Shown piece after piece: positions 9,344-17,938 of a stretch of 64,000 nt of DNA (its first letter is position 1; each line of letters begins with the position of its first letter). The translations under genes and the position numbers were made by a program. Under the pieces are notes generated by a model that made no database searches, had not been told where the DNA came from, and saw only the letters and a program-made list of their open reading frames with translations. This DNA is from Bacteroides zhangwenhongii (lineage in GTDB: Bacteria; Bacteroidota; Bacteroidia; Bacteroidales; Bacteroidaceae), in contig NZ_CP059856.1 in the NCBI RefSeq assembly GCF_009193325.2, positions 5,084,001 through 5,148,000 on the forward strand. The letters run 5' to 3'.

Positions 9344-9432
9344 CAAGTTATTGCTAATTGCCAATCAAGTTACTGCTAATTGCCAATCATTCATTAACTA
9401 ATCGTTCATTACCAATCGTTCATTAACTAATT
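9344..9432. repeat. Tandem AT-rich repeats between tsaB and the DUF4290 gene
   Basis: A 22-base unit (CAAGTTATTGCTAATTGCCA...) is repeated at 9344-9365 and 9366-9387. It is followed by overlapping copies of CGTTCATTA and CATTAACTAAT up to 9432. No ORF or hairpin is evident. Confidence 0.8.
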
Positions 9433-9452
9433 AATTGCTCATCACCAATTCA

Positions 9453-10142
9453 TCAAAGGAGTTTCTTCGGTGTGGAAGCAACGAATTCCTTCAGGTAGAA
9501 AGGTTCGAAGTAGGCCACGTCCTTATAATCCTCTTTCGCTATTGCCTTCTCTGCAAGCGGGAACATCATTTTGGCTAACGGATGCACCTTGTCGATAAAA
9601 TGCGCATTGGGATGCGTTATCTTCTCGCGGCATTTGGCAGCTCCGTTACCGAAGAAATAAACCGGTCGTTCGTTCAGGAACTCCAGATAGGAATTTTCGT
9701 CCACTATATCAGCTGCAACGGCACGCTTCACATCTAAGGCACGGTCGTAAACGGCTGCATAAACTTCCATACGGCGGGCGTCGATCATAGGACAGAGCAA
9801 AGCGTCTTCGGGAAGATTCTCATACAGCAAGACCGGAACACACAGCACCTCAAGCGTCGGAATCCCGATCAACGGAATGTTGCGTCCGTAACAAATTCCC
9901 TTCGCCATAGAAACCCCGATCCGGAGTCCGGTGTAAGATCCCGGCCCGCAACTGACCGCAACCGCATCCAACGGGATAGCATGACTGTCGATAAATGACA
10001 ATGCCTCATCGACAAAAACTCCTAAAGAAACGGCGTGTGAAGGGCCTTTCAGGTCTTCTTCCACAAACGGAACCATTCCGTCCTCACTGATTGCCACCGA
10101 GCAAACGGAGGTGGAGGTTTCAATATTCAGTATACACGACAT
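9453..10142 (-). CDS. tsaB: tRNA threonylcarbamoyladenosine biosynthesis protein TsaB
   Basis: Partner of TsaD in making the t6A37 modification of ANN-decoding tRNAs. It has the ASKHA-fold start ILNIETSTSVCSVAI, the motif AVSCGPGSYTGLRIGVSMAKG at about residues 67-87, and a normal length of 229 residues. The open frame extends to 10217, but the family start is MSCILNIET at 10142, so I set it there. A -7 box lies about 25 bases upstream. It may read on into the DUF4290-murA operon across a 170-base gap with tandem repeats. Confidence 0.94.
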   Translation of the reverse strand: MSCILNIETSTSVCSVAISEDGMVPFVEEDLKGPSHAVSLGVFVDEALSFIDSHAIPLDAVAVSCGPGSYTGLRIGVSMAKGICYGRNIPLIGIPTLEVLCVPVLLYENLPEDALLCPMIDARRMEVYAAVYDRALDVKRAVAADIVDENSYLEFLNERPVYFFGNGAAKCREKITHPNAHFIDKVHPLAKMMFPLAEKAIAKEDYKDVAYFEPFYLKEFVASTPKKLL

Positions 10143-10166
10143 AAAAATCAGCTTATTAAATTGTCG

Positions 10167-10174
10167 CAAATTTA
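10167..10174 (-). promoter_or_regulatory. Bacteroides -7 box for tsaB
   Basis: On the minus strand this reads TAAATTTG, an exact TAnnTTTG match, 25 bases before the tsaB ATG. It is divergent from the yicC promoter. Confidence 0.7.
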
Positions 10175-10206
10175 CATGATAATTTCCAATTCTTAAAATA
10201 ATCGTG

Positions 10207-10214
10207 TACTTTTG
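10207..10214 (+). promoter_or_regulatory. Bacteroides -7 box for yicC-gmk-nadD
   Basis: TACTTTTG matches TAnnTTTG and ends 18 bases before the yicC ATG at 10233. No clear TTTG -33 box is visible at the usual distance. Confidence 0.7.
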
Positions 10215-10232
10215 CACAAAACTTTAAGATTT

Positions 10233-11111
10233 ATGATACAATCGATGACAGGTTACGGCAAAGCTACAGCCGAACTCCCTGATAAAAAAATAAATGTAGA
10301 AATTAAGTCGCTCAACAGCAAGGCTATGGATCTTTCCACTCGCATCGCTCCGGCTTATCGTGAAAAAGAGATCGAAATCCGTAACGAGATTTCCAAAGTG
10401 CTGGAACGCGGCAAGGTGGATTTCAGCCTGTGGATCGAGAAGAAAGAGGGGGCGGAAAGCGCTACTCCTATCAATCAGGCTCTTGTAGAGGGCTACTACA
10501 AACAGATTCTGGCTATCTCGGAAAATCTTAATATTCCTCTTCCTGCCGACTGGTTTCAGACATTGCTCCGCATGCCGGACGTGATGACGAAGACTGAAAT
10601 TCAGGAACTTACGGAGGAAGAATGGAAAGCGGTGCACGCTGCCGTAGCGGAAGCGATCGGACATCTGGTGGATTTCCGCAAACAGGAGGGGGCTGCACTG
10701 GAAAAGAAGTTCCGCGAGAAGATTGCCAACATCACAAGCCTGCTCGAAAAGATTACTCCTTACGAGAAAGAACGTGTGGAAAAGGTGAAAGAACGTATCA
10801 CAGACGCTCTCGAAAAGACGCTGAGTGTGGACTACGACAAAAACCGTCTGGAGCAGGAGTTGATTTACTATATCGAAAAGCTGGATGTCAACGAGGAGAA
10901 ACAACGCCTCAGCAACCATCTGAAATATTTTATCAGTACGCTGGAAAGCGGCAACGGACAAGGCAAGAAATTGGGATTTATCGCTCAGGAAATGGGACGT
11001 GAAATCAATACGCTGGGCAGCAAGTCCAATCATGCCGAAATGCAGAAAATCGTGGTTCAGATGAAAGATGAACTGGAACAGATTAAAGAACAGGTACTGA
11101 ACGTGATGTAG
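10233..11111 (+). CDS. yicC: YicC family endoribonuclease-like protein
   Basis: Member of the YicC family; the E. coli protein has been described as an endoribonuclease affecting small-RNA stability. The N-terminal motif MIQSMTGYGKA and the C-terminal DUF1732 segment with QEMGREINTLGSKSNH are both typical. Length of 292 residues is normal. The start at 10233 is chosen over the frame start at 10212 because MTGYG always follows the initiator closely, and the promoter box lies just upstream. The middle is a long charged helical region. It is followed 63 bases later by gmk, a common yicC-gmk arrangement. Confidence 0.93.
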   Translation: MIQSMTGYGKATAELPDKKINVEIKSLNSKAMDLSTRIAPAYREKEIEIRNEISKVLERGKVDFSLWIEKKEGAESATPINQALVEGYYKQILAISENLNIPLPADWFQTLLRMPDVMTKTEIQELTEEEWKAVHAAVAEAIGHLVDFRKQEGAALEKKFREKIANITSLLEKITPYEKERVEKVKERITDALEKTLSVDYDKNRLEQELIYYIEKLDVNEEKQRLSNHLKYFISTLESGNGQGKKLGFIAQEMGREINTLGSKSNHAEMQKIVVQMKDELEQIKEQVLNVM

Positions 11112-11174
11112 ACGAACGTCTCTCATCTCTCATCCTTCATCCTTAATTCTTAATTATTCATTCTTAATTTAACT

Positions 11175-11741
11175 ATGACTGGCAAATTAATTATATTCTC
11201 CGCTCCGTCGGGTTCGGGGAAATCTACAATCATCAATTATCTGCTGACGCAGAATTTGAATCTTGCGTTTTCTATCTCCGCCACCAGCCGTCCTCCACGC
11301 GGAACGGAACAGCATGGGGTGGAATATTTCTTCCTTACTCCGGAAGAGTTTCGTAGCCGCATCGAGAACAACGAATTTTTGGAATACGAGGAAGTGTATA
11401 AAGACCGTTACTACGGGACGCTGAAAGAGCAGGTGGAAAAGCAATTGGAAGCCGGACAGAATGTTGTGTTCGACGTTGATGTGGTAGGCGGATGCAATAT
11501 CAAGAAGTTTTACGGTGAGCGTGCGTTGTCGGTATTTATCCAGCCGCCTTCGGTGGAGGAATTGCGTTGCCGGTTGGAAGGACGAGGTACGGACACTCCC
11601 GAAGTGATAGAAAGCCGCATCGCCAAAGCGGAATATGAATTGAGCTTCGCTCCGCAATTTGACTGCATCATCGTGAATGATAACCTAGAAACGGCCAAAG
11701 CCGAAACGCTGAAAGTGATTAAGGAGTTTCTGGAGAAATAA
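11175..11741 (+). CDS. gmk: Guanylate kinase
   Basis: Phosphorylates GMP to GDP with ATP. The P-loop APSGSGKST is at residues 10-18, followed by the GMP-binding segment [18 protein letters not shown] and the later [17 protein letters not shown] region. Length of 188 residues is typical. It sits between yicC and nadD on the same strand. The 63-base gap before it is again an AT-rich TTAATTCTTAATTATTCATT-like tract. No anomalies. Confidence 0.97.
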   Translation: MTGKLIIFSAPSGSGKSTIINYLLTQNLNLAFSISATSRPPRGTEQHGVEYFFLTPEEFRSRIENNEFLEYEEVYKDRYYGTLKEQVEKQLEAGQNVVFDVDVVGGCNIKKFYGERALSVFIQPPSVEELRCRLEGRGTDTPEVIESRIAKAEYELSFAPQFDCIIVNDNLETAKAETLKVIKEFLEK

Positions 11742-11847
11742 ACTAAAGTTGGAAAAGGGAGTTCCAGTTACCAATCCAATGGAAAAAGTAGTTTATAACA
11801 AGGAAGGAACCCAACGAAAGGAAGGAACTGATGAAAGGAAGCAACCA

Positions 11848-12450
11848 ATGAAAAAAAGCCATCGACTGAAAACCGGAATATTCAGCGGGTCTTTCAACCC
11901 GATTCATATCGGACACCTCGCATTGGCCAATTACCTTTGCGAGTACGAAGGCTTGGATGAAATCTGGTTCATGGTTACTCCTCAAAACCCTCTGAAAACG
12001 CAGGATGAACTGTGGAGTGACGAACTGCGTCTCCGGCTTGTAGAACTGTGTATCAGCGATTACCCCCATTTCCGTGCTTCGGATTTTGAATTTCATCTTC
12101 CCCGTCCTTCTTACAGTGTATATACGCTCGAAAAATTGCGCGAAGCCTATCCCGACCGTGAGTTTCACCTCATCATCGGTTCGGACAATTGGGCGCGTTT
12201 CGACCGCTGGTTTCAGTCGGAGCGCATCATTAAAGAGAACCACATCATTATTTACCCCCGTCCCGGCTTTCCCGTAGCAGCGGAAGAATTGCCGGAAACT
12301 GTCCGCCTCGTCCATTCCCCAGTGTTTGAAATCAGCTCCACATTCATTCGTGAGGCGCTGAAGGCGGGAAAGGATGTCCGGTATTTCCTGCATCCGAAGG
12401 TGTGGGAGCAAATAGAAAGTGTACTTACTCCTTCAACCGATGCAGAGTAA
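11848..12450 (+). CDS. nadD: Nicotinate-nucleotide adenylyltransferase
   Basis: Adenylates nicotinate mononucleotide in NAD synthesis. Nucleotidyltransferase motifs are [10 protein letters not shown] near the N-terminus and ISSTFIRE near the C-terminus. The open frame runs back to a TTG at 11749, but residues before [14 protein letters not shown] look like translated repeat (GAAAGGAAG/GAAGGAAC units). The ATG at 11848 also has a purine-rich site, so I use it, giving 200 residues. Its last 26 bases overlap the 3' end of the convergent phosphoesterase gene. Confidence 0.93.
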   Translation: MKKSHRLKTGIFSGSFNPIHIGHLALANYLCEYEGLDEIWFMVTPQNPLKTQDELWSDELRLRLVELCISDYPHFRASDFEFHLPRPSYSVYTLEKLREAYPDREFHLIIGSDNWARFDRWFQSERIIKENHIIIYPRPGFPVAAEELPETVRLVHSPVFEISSTFIREALKAGKDVRYFLHPKVWEQIESVLTPSTDAE

Positions 12451-13483
12451 TCATTATAACCTCCGCCGGAGCACCGATACGGATCGGTAATTGGGAGGTT
12501 CCGATCCCGTTGGTTACAATCAAAGGAATTTTAGCCGAATTATAAGCCAGGCCGGTGAGGAAACGTGTGCCGTAATTCGAGTTTAACACCGGAGCAATCC
12601 CGAACACACGTACTTGTCCGCCATGCGTATGCCCTGCCAAAGCGAGATCTGTATTGGCTACAGAAACATCTTCCACATAGTCCGGAGTATGCACCAGCAT
12701 GATAACGAAATCTCTGGGAGAAAGGGCTAACGTGGGGGACTTTCCGTTCTGCCCCAAGTCAAAAGGATTGCGCACACCGGCAATGATAATTTGCTGACCG
12801 TCCTTGCGGAGTGTGTCCACTTCGTGTTCCAACGGATGCATTCCATAATGCTTCATCGTGCGGATAATCTCGTCATGACAACGCTCGTAATCGTTATTCC
12901 CCATCACCCCGTAGGTCCCCATCGGTGTCTTCACCCGTGCAAGCGCCGAAAACAAAGGATCTACATACTCACAACCTTCCTGATAATCGCCGCCCATCAA
13001 GAGTACATCCGCTTTTTGGGCAATCAGCAGACGAACCAAATCATTCAGCCCTTTCTCTTTCAACAAACTCTTATAATGCAAATCGGAGATAAAAGCGATG
13101 CGAAAACCCTCGAAGGCTTCGGGAACGTCCCGGTGGGTAAAGTCATATTTCACGACACGATCCACCCCTGAATAGACGGAGGAAACGTCCACTTCGGAAG
13201 AAGTTATTTTCGTACCGCGAAGTACCCAATCCTCCGATTTATATGCATCAGCAGAAGATTTATCTTTCTTGGCTCTGCGTTTCCTGCCTTTCGAAACGTT
13301 CAGATCTTTGAGTTGCGAGTGGTCCGGAGCAAACAGTCCGGCTATGACGTTGGACGTATCCGCAACAATGGAGTCTGTGTTCAAAACAGGACGCGGCAAG
13401 GTTGCTACCATCCTCTTTTTCGACTTGCAGGAAACAAGTAAAAGCAGCGTCAGCAGTAGAAACGGATAAATAGATTTCTTCAT
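12425..13483 (-). CDS. Lipoprotein metallophosphoesterase
   Basis: Calcineurin-type phosphoesterase anchored by lipid: the signal peptide ends in LLVSC with Cys19. Metal-binding motifs in order are SDLHYKS, GGDYQEG, GNNDYE, VHTPD and GHTHGGQ, all intact, closest in style to YkuE/YaeI-type enzymes that can act on lipid-linked phosphates. Residues about 60-105 form a basic linker ([12 protein letters not shown]). The residues after Cys (KSKKR) are not acidic, so surface export by the Bacteroides lipoprotein signal is unlikely. The substrate is unknown. It shares a short divergent promoter region with menA. Confidence 0.88.
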   Translation of the reverse strand: MKKSIYPFLLLTLLLLVSCKSKKRMVATLPRPVLNTDSIVADTSNVIAGLFAPDHSQLKDLNVSKGRKRRAKKDKSSADAYKSEDWVLRGTKITSSEVDVSSVYSGVDRVVKYDFTHRDVPEAFEGFRIAFISDLHYKSLLKEKGLNDLVRLLIAQKADVLLMGGDYQEGCEYVDPLFSALARVKTPMGTYGVMGNNDYERCHDEIIRTMKHYGMHPLEHEVDTLRKDGQQIIIAGVRNPFDLGQNGKSPTLALSPRDFVIMLVHTPDYVEDVSVANTDLALAGHTHGGQVRVFGIAPVLNSNYGTRFLTGLAYNSAKIPLIVTNGIGTSQLPIRIGAPAEVIMITLHRLKE

Positions 13484-13512
13484 CTTCTCTTAGTTTGAAG
13501 TTTTTAGGGGTG

Positions 13513-13520
13513 CAAAGATA
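13513..13520 (-). promoter_or_regulatory. -7 box for the lipoprotein phosphoesterase
   Basis: It reads TATCTTTG on the minus strand, about 30 bases before the ATG at 13483. It is divergent and only 12 bases from the menA box, so the two promoters probably compete or overlap. Confidence 0.7.
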
Positions 13521-13532
13521 CGAAAAATCATG

Positions 13533-13540
13533 TATCTTTG
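13533..13540 (+). promoter_or_regulatory. -7 box for menA
   Basis: TATCTTTG, an exact TAnnTTTG match, lies 31 bases before the menA ATG. Confidence 0.7.
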
Positions 13541-13571
13541 TCCGTCAAAACTCTTTATAAAATATTAAAGC

Positions 13572-14462
13572 ATGGAAGAAGTAAAGCGTAATTCACTGAA
13601 AGCATGGTTATTAGCCGCACGGCCTAAGACTCTCACAGGAGCTATCACTCCGGTTTTAATCGGTACAGCCCTGGCGGCAATGGACGGACGTTTCCATTGG
13701 TTGCCTGCCCTTGTCTGCTGCCTGTTTGCCGGTCTGATGCAAATAGCCGCGAATTTCATCAACGATCTTTTCGACTTCCTCAAAGGAACCGACCGTGAAG
13801 ACCGGTTGGGTCCCGAACGTGCTTGCGCACAAGGATGGATCTCACCGCAGGCAATGAAAACCGGAATTGCCGTTACCGTCACACTTGCCTGCCTGATCGG
13901 CTGCACGCTATTACTTTTTGCCGGATGGGAGTTGATCATCATAGGAGCGCTTTGTGTATTATTCGCCTTCCTTTACACTACCGGACCTTATCCCCTCTCC
14001 TACAACGGTTGGGGAGACGTGTTAGTCATCATTTTCTTCGGATTTGTTCCCGTAGGCGGAACTTACTACGTGCAGGCACTGACGTGGACACCGGATGTCA
14101 CCATCGCCTCCATCATTTGCGGACTATTAATCGACACACTGTTAGTTGTCAATAATTATCGAGACCGCGAAGCGGATGCACGTAGCGGAAAACGGACCGT
14201 CATCGTCCGTTTCGGTGAGAAGTTCGGACGCTATTTCTATCTGCTGCTAGGCATTTCGGCTTCCCTACTCTGCCTATATTTCTTACGCGAAGGACATATT
14301 TACGCTGCCCTTCTTCCACAACTTTACCTGGTTCCCCACGTCCTCACCTGGAGGCGAATGGTAAAAATACACAGCGGTAAAAAATTAAACAGCATATTAG
14401 GCGAGACCTCACGTAATATGCTGTTTATGGGAATTCTTTTAGCTATCGGGATGATTCTTTGA
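13572..14462 (+). CDS. menA: 1,4-dihydroxy-2-naphthoate polyprenyltransferase
   Basis: UbiA-family membrane enzyme that attaches a polyprenyl chain to DHNA, giving demethylmenaquinone. The two Asp-rich motifs are NFINDLFDFLKGTDREDR (residues about 57-74) and NNYRDREADARSGKRT. The rest is eight to nine hydrophobic helices, and length of 296 is normal. Menaquinone is the quinone of Bacteroides anaerobic respiration with fumarate. The prenyl donor probably comes from the synthase at 51.0-52.0 kb. It is a single gene, convergent with rmlB. Confidence 0.94.
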   Translation: MEEVKRNSLKAWLLAARPKTLTGAITPVLIGTALAAMDGRFHWLPALVCCLFAGLMQIAANFINDLFDFLKGTDREDRLGPERACAQGWISPQAMKTGIAVTVTLACLIGCTLLLFAGWELIIIGALCVLFAFLYTTGPYPLSYNGWGDVLVIIFFGFVPVGGTYYVQALTWTPDVTIASIICGLLIDTLLVVNNYRDREADARSGKRTVIVRFGEKFGRYFYLLLGISASLLCLYFLREGHIYAALLPQLYLVPHVLTWRRMVKIHSGKKLNSILGETSRNMLFMGILLAIGMIL

Positions 14463-14499
14463 AAACGAGATCATTCCCCATTTAATCAGTTCTTTTAAT

Positions 14500-15636
14500 C
14501 TACTTTCCGTACATCTTTTCGTAATATCCCTGATAATCTCCGCTGGTCACTTCTTCCACCCAAGTTTGGTTGTTCAGATACCACTCGATGGTTTTCACGA
14601 TGCCGACTTCAAATTTCGTTTCGGGATACCAGCCCAGTGCGTTTGTTATCTTTGTAGGGTCAATGGCGTAACGTTGGTCATGTCCCAAACGGTCTTTGAC
14701 GAAGGTAATCAGTTCTTCGTTGATCCAATCGATGGAAATCTCCCCGTTCTCATCTTTCACCCGTTTCTTGAGCACCTGGCGATATTCCGGATGTTCCGTC
14801 ATCAGCCGATGAATAGTAGAAATTGTCAACTTCACGATTTCGAGGTTTGTCTTCTCGTTATGCCCACCCACGTTGTACACCTCGCCTTCCTGTCCTTCAC
14901 GCACAACAAGGTCGATAGCTTTACAGTGGTCTTCCACATAAAGCCAGTCGCGCACATTACTTCCATCGCCATAAACAGGCAGATGTTTTCCTTCAAGTAT
15001 ATTCTTGATAATCAACGGAATCAGTTTTTCCGGGAAATGATACGGACCGTAATTGTTGGAGCAACGGGTAATCGTTACCGGCATTTTATAAGTGTCGTGA
15101 TAAGCCATCACAAACAGATCCGCACTCGTCTTGGATGCGCTGTACGGGCTATGAGGGCAGAGCGGAGTTGTCTCCGTAAAATACCCTTCGGCTCCCAGCG
15201 AGCCATACACCTCGTCGGTAGACACTTGATGATAACGCACTCCTTTTCTCCAAGTGGGGTATCCTTGTTCATCCTTACCCATCACCCATGCGCGGCGTGC
15301 GCAATCCAGCAAGTTCTGTGTTCCTAAAATATTGGTTATCAGGAACAGTTGCGGATTCTCAATACTACGGTCAACATGACTTTCGGCAGCGAAATTCACC
15401 ACATAATCAAAGCGATATTCAGCAAATAGGCTGTCTACCACGTCGCGGCTCCCGATATCACCTTTGATAAAGACACAACGTTCATTGTCAATGTCTTTCG
15501 CAATTGTCCCTAAGTTACCTGCATACGTCAATGCATCCAATATCACGACTTTTATATCGCTATGCTTCGCTAAGATGTATTTGATGTAATTTGCACCGAT
15601 AAAACCTGCGGCACCGGTCACTAGATAAGTTTTCAT
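14500..15636 (-). CDS. rfbB: dTDP-glucose 4,6-dehydratase
   Basis: NAD-dependent SDR enzyme that makes dTDP-4-keto-6-deoxyglucose, precursor of rhamnose and other deoxysugars. It has the Rossmann loop TGAAGFIGANY, the catalytic STDEVYG and the YSASK tyrosine-lysine pair. At 378 residues it is slightly longer than the usual 340-360, with an insert around residues 270-305 that is common in Bacteroides homologues. It lies 21 bases after rfbA. No rmlC or rmlD gene is next to the pair in this window, so later steps must be encoded elsewhere. Confidence 0.95.
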   Translation of the reverse strand: MKTYLVTGAAGFIGANYIKYILAKHSDIKVVILDALTYAGNLGTIAKDIDNERCVFIKGDIGSRDVVDSLFAEYRFDYVVNFAAESHVDRSIENPQLFLITNILGTQNLLDCARRAWVMGKDEQGYPTWRKGVRYHQVSTDEVYGSLGAEGYFTETTPLCPHSPYSASKTSADLFVMAYHDTYKMPVTITRCSNNYGPYHFPEKLIPLIIKNILEGKHLPVYGDGSNVRDWLYVEDHCKAIDLVVREGQEGEVYNVGGHNEKTNLEIVKLTISTIHRLMTEHPEYRQVLKKRVKDENGEISIDWINEELITFVKDRLGHDQRYAIDPTKITNALGWYPETKFEVGIVKTIEWYLNNQTWVEEVTSGDYQGYYEKMYGK

Positions 15637-15657
15637 ATTTTACTTTTTATGTTGATT

Positions 15658-16527
15658 TTAGGATTGTTTCGCCAGTTCTATCAAATATTTGCCGTACTCG
15701 GTCTTTTCGAGGCGTTGTCCCAGCAGCAGCAGTTGTTCGGTCGGAATCCACCCCTGACGCCAGGCTATCTCTTCAATACAACTGACATAGAAACCTTGTC
15801 GGTTTTGGATGGTGGCAACAAAGTTGGACGCCTCCAGCAGACTGTCACAGTTTCCCGTATCCAACCACGCGAATCCGCGTCCGAAAAGTTCCACTTTCAA
15901 AGTGCCTTCTTCCAGATACAGGCGGTTGAGGTCTGTTATTTCGTATTCTCCACGTGCTGAGGGTCGAAGAGCCGCCGCTTTTTCCGTCACGGTGGCATCA
16001 TAGAAATACAATCCGGGAACGGCGTAATTGCTTTTCGGCACTGCCGGTTTCTCTTCCAGCGAAATAACCTTTCCCTGTTCGTCAAATTCCACCACGCCGT
16101 ACGCGCGAGGGTCTTTCACATAATAGCCGAATATACAAGCTCCCTTCTCTATATTGGCAGCCCGGCGAAGCATGGCGGAGAAACCTTGCCCGTAAAACAT
16201 ATTATCTCCAAGAATCAAGCAGCCCGGTTCTCCATTCAGGAAATCGGCTCCCAACACGAAAGCCTGCGCCAACCCGTTAGGCTGCTCCTGCACTTTGTAA
16301 GAGAAAGACATACCCAATTCCTCACCCGTCCCCAGCAAATCGCGGAACATCGGCAAGTCACGCGGAGTTGAGATGATCAAAATCTCACGAATCCCCGCCA
16401 ACATCAGTGTAGACAGCGGATAGTAAATCATCGGCTTGTCGTAGACAGGCATTATCTGTTTGGAGATCGCTTTAGAAAGCGGATAGAGGCGAGTGGCACT
16501 ACCACCGGCAAGAATAATTCCCTTCAT
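15658..16527 (-). CDS. rfbA: Glucose-1-phosphate thymidylyltransferase
   Basis: Makes dTDP-glucose from glucose 1-phosphate and dTTP. The nucleotide loop reads [19 protein letters not shown] (usual form GGSGTRLYP; the Gly-to-Ala change is seen in other Bacteroides RmlA as I recall). [19 protein letters not shown] and the PNGLAQAF motif are also present. Full length at 289 residues. It is the first of the rfbA-rfbB pair. The gap upstream (16528-16601) contains CAAAGGTC, a near-match to a minus-strand -7 box. Confidence 0.95.
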   Translation of the reverse strand: MKGIILAGGSATRLYPLSKAISKQIMPVYDKPMIYYPLSTLMLAGIREILIISTPRDLPMFRDLLGTGEELGMSFSYKVQEQPNGLAQAFVLGADFLNGEPGCLILGDNMFYGQGFSAMLRRAANIEKGACIFGYYVKDPRAYGVVEFDEQGKVISLEEKPAVPKSNYAVPGLYFYDATVTEKAAALRPSARGEYEITDLNRLYLEEGTLKVELFGRGFAWLDTGNCDSLLEASNFVATIQNRQGFYVSCIEEIAWRQGWIPTEQLLLLGQRLEKTEYGKYLIELAKQS

Positions 16528-16601
16528 GTTCGTCTTCGTTATTCATAAACTGAGTGCAAAGGTCGGAAAGAAATCCGAGATGACAAAAATAATATGAAAA
16601 A

Positions 16602-17096
16602 TTATTTATCCGCCAACTCGATAACTTCCAAGTCCTTAAACGTCCCCCGCTCGATGACAAAGCGCACCAATGTACGCACTTTATGAAATCCTGACATCCC
16701 CGCAGCTCCGGGATTGATGTGCAACATATCCAACGTCTTGTCGTACTTCACCTTTAATATATGAGAATGCCCGCTAATGAACAACTTAGGCGGGCGTGTC
16801 ATCAGACTTCCAATTATCGAAGGATCATACTTTCCCGGATAACCTCCTATGTGTTTTATCAGCACTTCGGTGTCATCCACCGTAAAACGGTTCACCTGCG
16901 GATACAGCTTCCTGATAGCCTGTCCGTCAATATTTCCGTAGACTGCCCGGAAAGGACGGAACGCCGCCAACCTCTCCGCCACTTCCACCGAACCGATATC
17001 GCCGGCATGCCAAATCTCGTCGCACGGCTCAAAATACTCCAGGTATTTCTCATCCCAATAAGCATGGGTATCGGATAATAATCCAATTCTTATCAT
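16602..17096 (-). CDS. YfcE/MJ0936-type phosphodiesterase
   Basis: Small calcineurin-like phosphoesterase of 164 residues. Metal motifs are LLSDTHAYWD, HAGDIGS, VYGNID, IKHIGGYPG and ISGHSHILKV, in the usual order for the YfcE/Vps29-like group, which hydrolyse phosphodiesters in vitro. In place of the common HG motif it has KHIGG. It is cytosolic, with no signal peptide. It starts 6 bases after the broken DUF6169 gene, so it is probably transcribed with it and read into rfbA. The physiological substrate is unknown. Confidence 0.85.
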   Translation of the reverse strand: MIRIGLLSDTHAYWDEKYLEYFEPCDEIWHAGDIGSVEVAERLAAFRPFRAVYGNIDGQAIRKLYPQVNRFTVDDTEVLIKHIGGYPGKYDPSIIGSLMTRPPKLFISGHSHILKVKYDKTLDMLHINPGAAGMSGFHKVRTLVRFVIERGTFKDLEVIELADK

Positions 17097-17102
17097 ATCT
17101 CC

Positions 17103-17604
17103 TTAAGAAAGTTTATCTTTCATATCCTCCGTAAAAACGTCAAAAGCCTCTTTTATCTCATCCAAATGAGGATGAGTTATTTTTAATATCACAGAAGCAA
17201 AATAATAAATCGAATCCGATTCCACTTTGGCAGTCAAATGTATATATTCCTCCTGTTTTTCATATTCATAAAACCAAATATCAAACAATCGGTCACGACT
17301 AGCCTGCCTACCATCCGATGTATCACAAACATAGAGCAAAACATTACTGTTCTCCCGAAAGAACACCTCAATAATAGCCCATACAGTTTCTTTCACCAGT
17401 GGATCTTTGAGAAAACGACTTCCATTCTTCTCTACAATAAAAAACTGATAAGTATTTTTATCAAAGAAAGTATAATCCTCCACAAACCCCACCTCATACA
17501 CCAATCCATATCGGGGTATGGAATAGCAGTGAGTTACCATCGCTTGCAATTTCTACTTTGTAAGGTGAGATTCGGTTAATCTGTTCTATGGAAAGGCAAT
17601 ACAT
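17103..17604 (-). pseudogene. DUF6169-like gene broken by a one-base frameshift
   Basis: The distal frame encodes RYGLVYEVGFVEDYTFF and onward to DRLFDIWFYEYEKQEEY. This matches, from memory, the Bacteroidetes family DUF6169, but the frame has no good start and a TAG lies just upstream. A second frame starts at an ATG at 17604, reads MYCLSIEQINRISPYKVEIA, SDGNSLLFHT, and then runs to a stop after IWIGV. Removing one base from the four-base G run at 17513-17516 (C run in the message) joins them as LLFHT-RYGLVYEV, giving a protein of about 166 residues. It is either a real mutation, a slippage switch or a sequencing error. Function unknown. Confidence 0.75.
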
Positions 17605-17756
17605 CAGCAGAACTTAACCAACTTGAAATCCTTGTCCTTCAATTCAGACACAGAGCGTCCGCTTTGAACCTGTTCAGTCCAAATACGTTTGCGTGTAGCA
17701 GCCTCTTTAATAGCTTTTACCGCTTCCTCTTTCGATTTAAATTTCTTAATTGTCAT
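17604..17756 (-). CDS. Small basic protein of 50 residues, coupled to the DUF6169 gene
   Basis: Starts MTIKKFKSKEEAVKAIKEAA, goes on with two more helical charged segments, and ends LVKFC. I do not recognise the family. Evidence for reality: an exact TATTTTTG promoter box lies 25 bases upstream with a TTG 19 bases before it. Its TGA overlaps the ATG of the next frame (TGATG), which is typical translational coupling, and it is the only open frame in the interval. It is too short for most gene callers. With DUF6169 it forms a two-gene unit of unknown job, possibly a regulator or partner protein. Confidence 0.65.
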   Translation of the reverse strand: MTIKKFKSKEEAVKAIKEAATRKRIWTEQVQSGRSVSELKDKDFKLVKFC

Positions 17757-17780
17757 CGTTTTAACGGCTTCATTTTTATG

Positions 17781-17788
17781 CAAAAATA
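17781..17788 (-). promoter_or_regulatory. -7 box for the small ORF / DUF6169 unit
   Basis: TATTTTTG on the minus strand, preceded by TTG after a 19-base spacer, 25 bases before the ATG at 17756. Confidence 0.65.
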
Positions 17789-17890
17789 CGAATTAATCCT
17801 CAATAAACAATTTATTTCATCAATTTATCCTTCATCCTGCTATATTCATACAAACAAAAGAATAGGATTCTTGTTTTTCATCTTTATTTT

Positions 17891-17921
17891 TTTGTTTAAT
17901 CCTATAAAGGTGTTATATTTG
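17891..17921 (+). promoter_or_regulatory. Consensus promoter of ppk
   Basis: TTTG at 17891-17894, then 19 bases, then TATATTTG at 17914-17921. This is a complete Bacteroides -33/-7 promoter ending 17 bases before the ppk ATG. Confidence 0.8.
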
Positions 17922-17938
17922 GAAAAATCTTAAAGCAC

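Noticed and set aside
10224-11126. Minus-strand frame opposite yicC
   Set aside because: Antisense shadow, Phe/Leu-rich; yicC itself is unmistakable.
15658-16527. Gly-to-Ala change in the RmlA loop as loss of function
   Set aside because: The same GGSATRLYP form is, as I recall, common in Bacteroides RmlA, and all other motifs are intact.
17664-17933. Plus-strand ORF of 89 codons upstream of ppk
   Set aside because: It overlaps the ppk promoter and the better-supported small ORF on the other strand.
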